Source: Dehalococcoidia bacterium | GTDB lineage: Bacteria; Chloroflexota; Dehalococcoidia; Lucifugimonadales; JAGWBF01 | Direction: 5' to 3' | Assembly (NCBI GenBank): GCA_021296025.1 | Contig: JAGWBF010000071.1 | Coordinates: 9,821-23,174, forward strand | DNA length: 13,354 nucleotides | Program-made: the position numbers and the translations under genes | Shown here: positions 13,332-13,354 of the stretch, in pieces | How positions within the stretch are numbered: position 1 is the stretch's first letter | Layout: each line of letters starts with the position of its first letter | The notes under the pieces: model-generated | What the model was told of the DNA's origin: nothing | The model's database searches: none | Seen by the model: the letters and a program-made list of their open reading frames with translations, nothing else

Positions 13332-13354
13332 GGCGAGACGGACGATTAAATGTG

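Noticed and set aside
1..13354. CRISPR arrays, insertion sequences, integrases, rRNA genes.
   Set aside because: No regularly spaced direct repeats, transposase or integrase motifs, or rRNA signatures were found on either strand.

Overview
The window carries nine protein-coding genes, one of them running off the left edge, plus two candidate leader peptides. It is GC-rich, with strong Shine-Dalgarno sequences, frequent GTG/TTG starts and sigma70-type promoters that often have an extended -10 (TGC before the hexamer). The Thr/Pro-rich lipoprotein, the gene mix (dissimilatory sulfur genes beside DinB, FAH-family, MFS and Kef genes) and the base composition suggest an uncultured Chloroflexota-like bacterium, for example a SAR202/Dehalococcoidia relative. 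That assignment is inference; no rRNA or other phylogenetic marker is present.

Region 1 (1-4570, minus strand) is a dissimilatory sulfur operon in the order aprB-aprA-qmoA-qmoB. APS reductase (AprBA) interconverts adenylyl sulfate and sulfite. The HdrA-like flavoproteins QmoA and QmoB would link it to the quinone pool. The operon has a near-consensus promoter at 4541-4570 and a leader of about 210 nt. Just before aprB the leader holds a 12-codon Cys-rich reading frame and a perfect 14-bp hairpin followed by a T run, which looks like a transcription attenuator.

Region 2 (4525-6659, plus strand) holds an HSL-family alpha/beta hydrolase whose 3' end is frameshifted at the point where the catalytic His is expected, then DNA polymerase IV. 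The hydrolase promoter faces the apr promoter inside one palindrome, so the two probably compete for polymerase.

Region 3 (6656-8440) has a fumarylacetoacetate-hydrolase-family gene on the minus strand, overlapping dinB tail to tail by four bases, then a small Thr/Pro-rich lipoprotein with its own promoter and a textbook terminator.

Region 4 (8441-10152) is a long non-coding or leader stretch: a near-perfect promoter, an 11-codon frame with a consensus ribosome binding site, and a 17-bp long-range stem overlapping that frame. It lies upstream of an uncharacterised protein that looks like a degenerate P-loop kinase-like domain fused to a nucleoside-deoxyribosyltransferase-like domain.

Region 5 (10188-13354, minus strand) is a two-gene unit, a Kef/CPA2 cation:proton antiporter with a TrkA-N domain followed by an MFS exporter. 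Its promoter overlaps an inverted repeat that could be an operator.

The most promising material for new biology is the pair of leader regions, one before aprB and one before the P-loop fusion protein.
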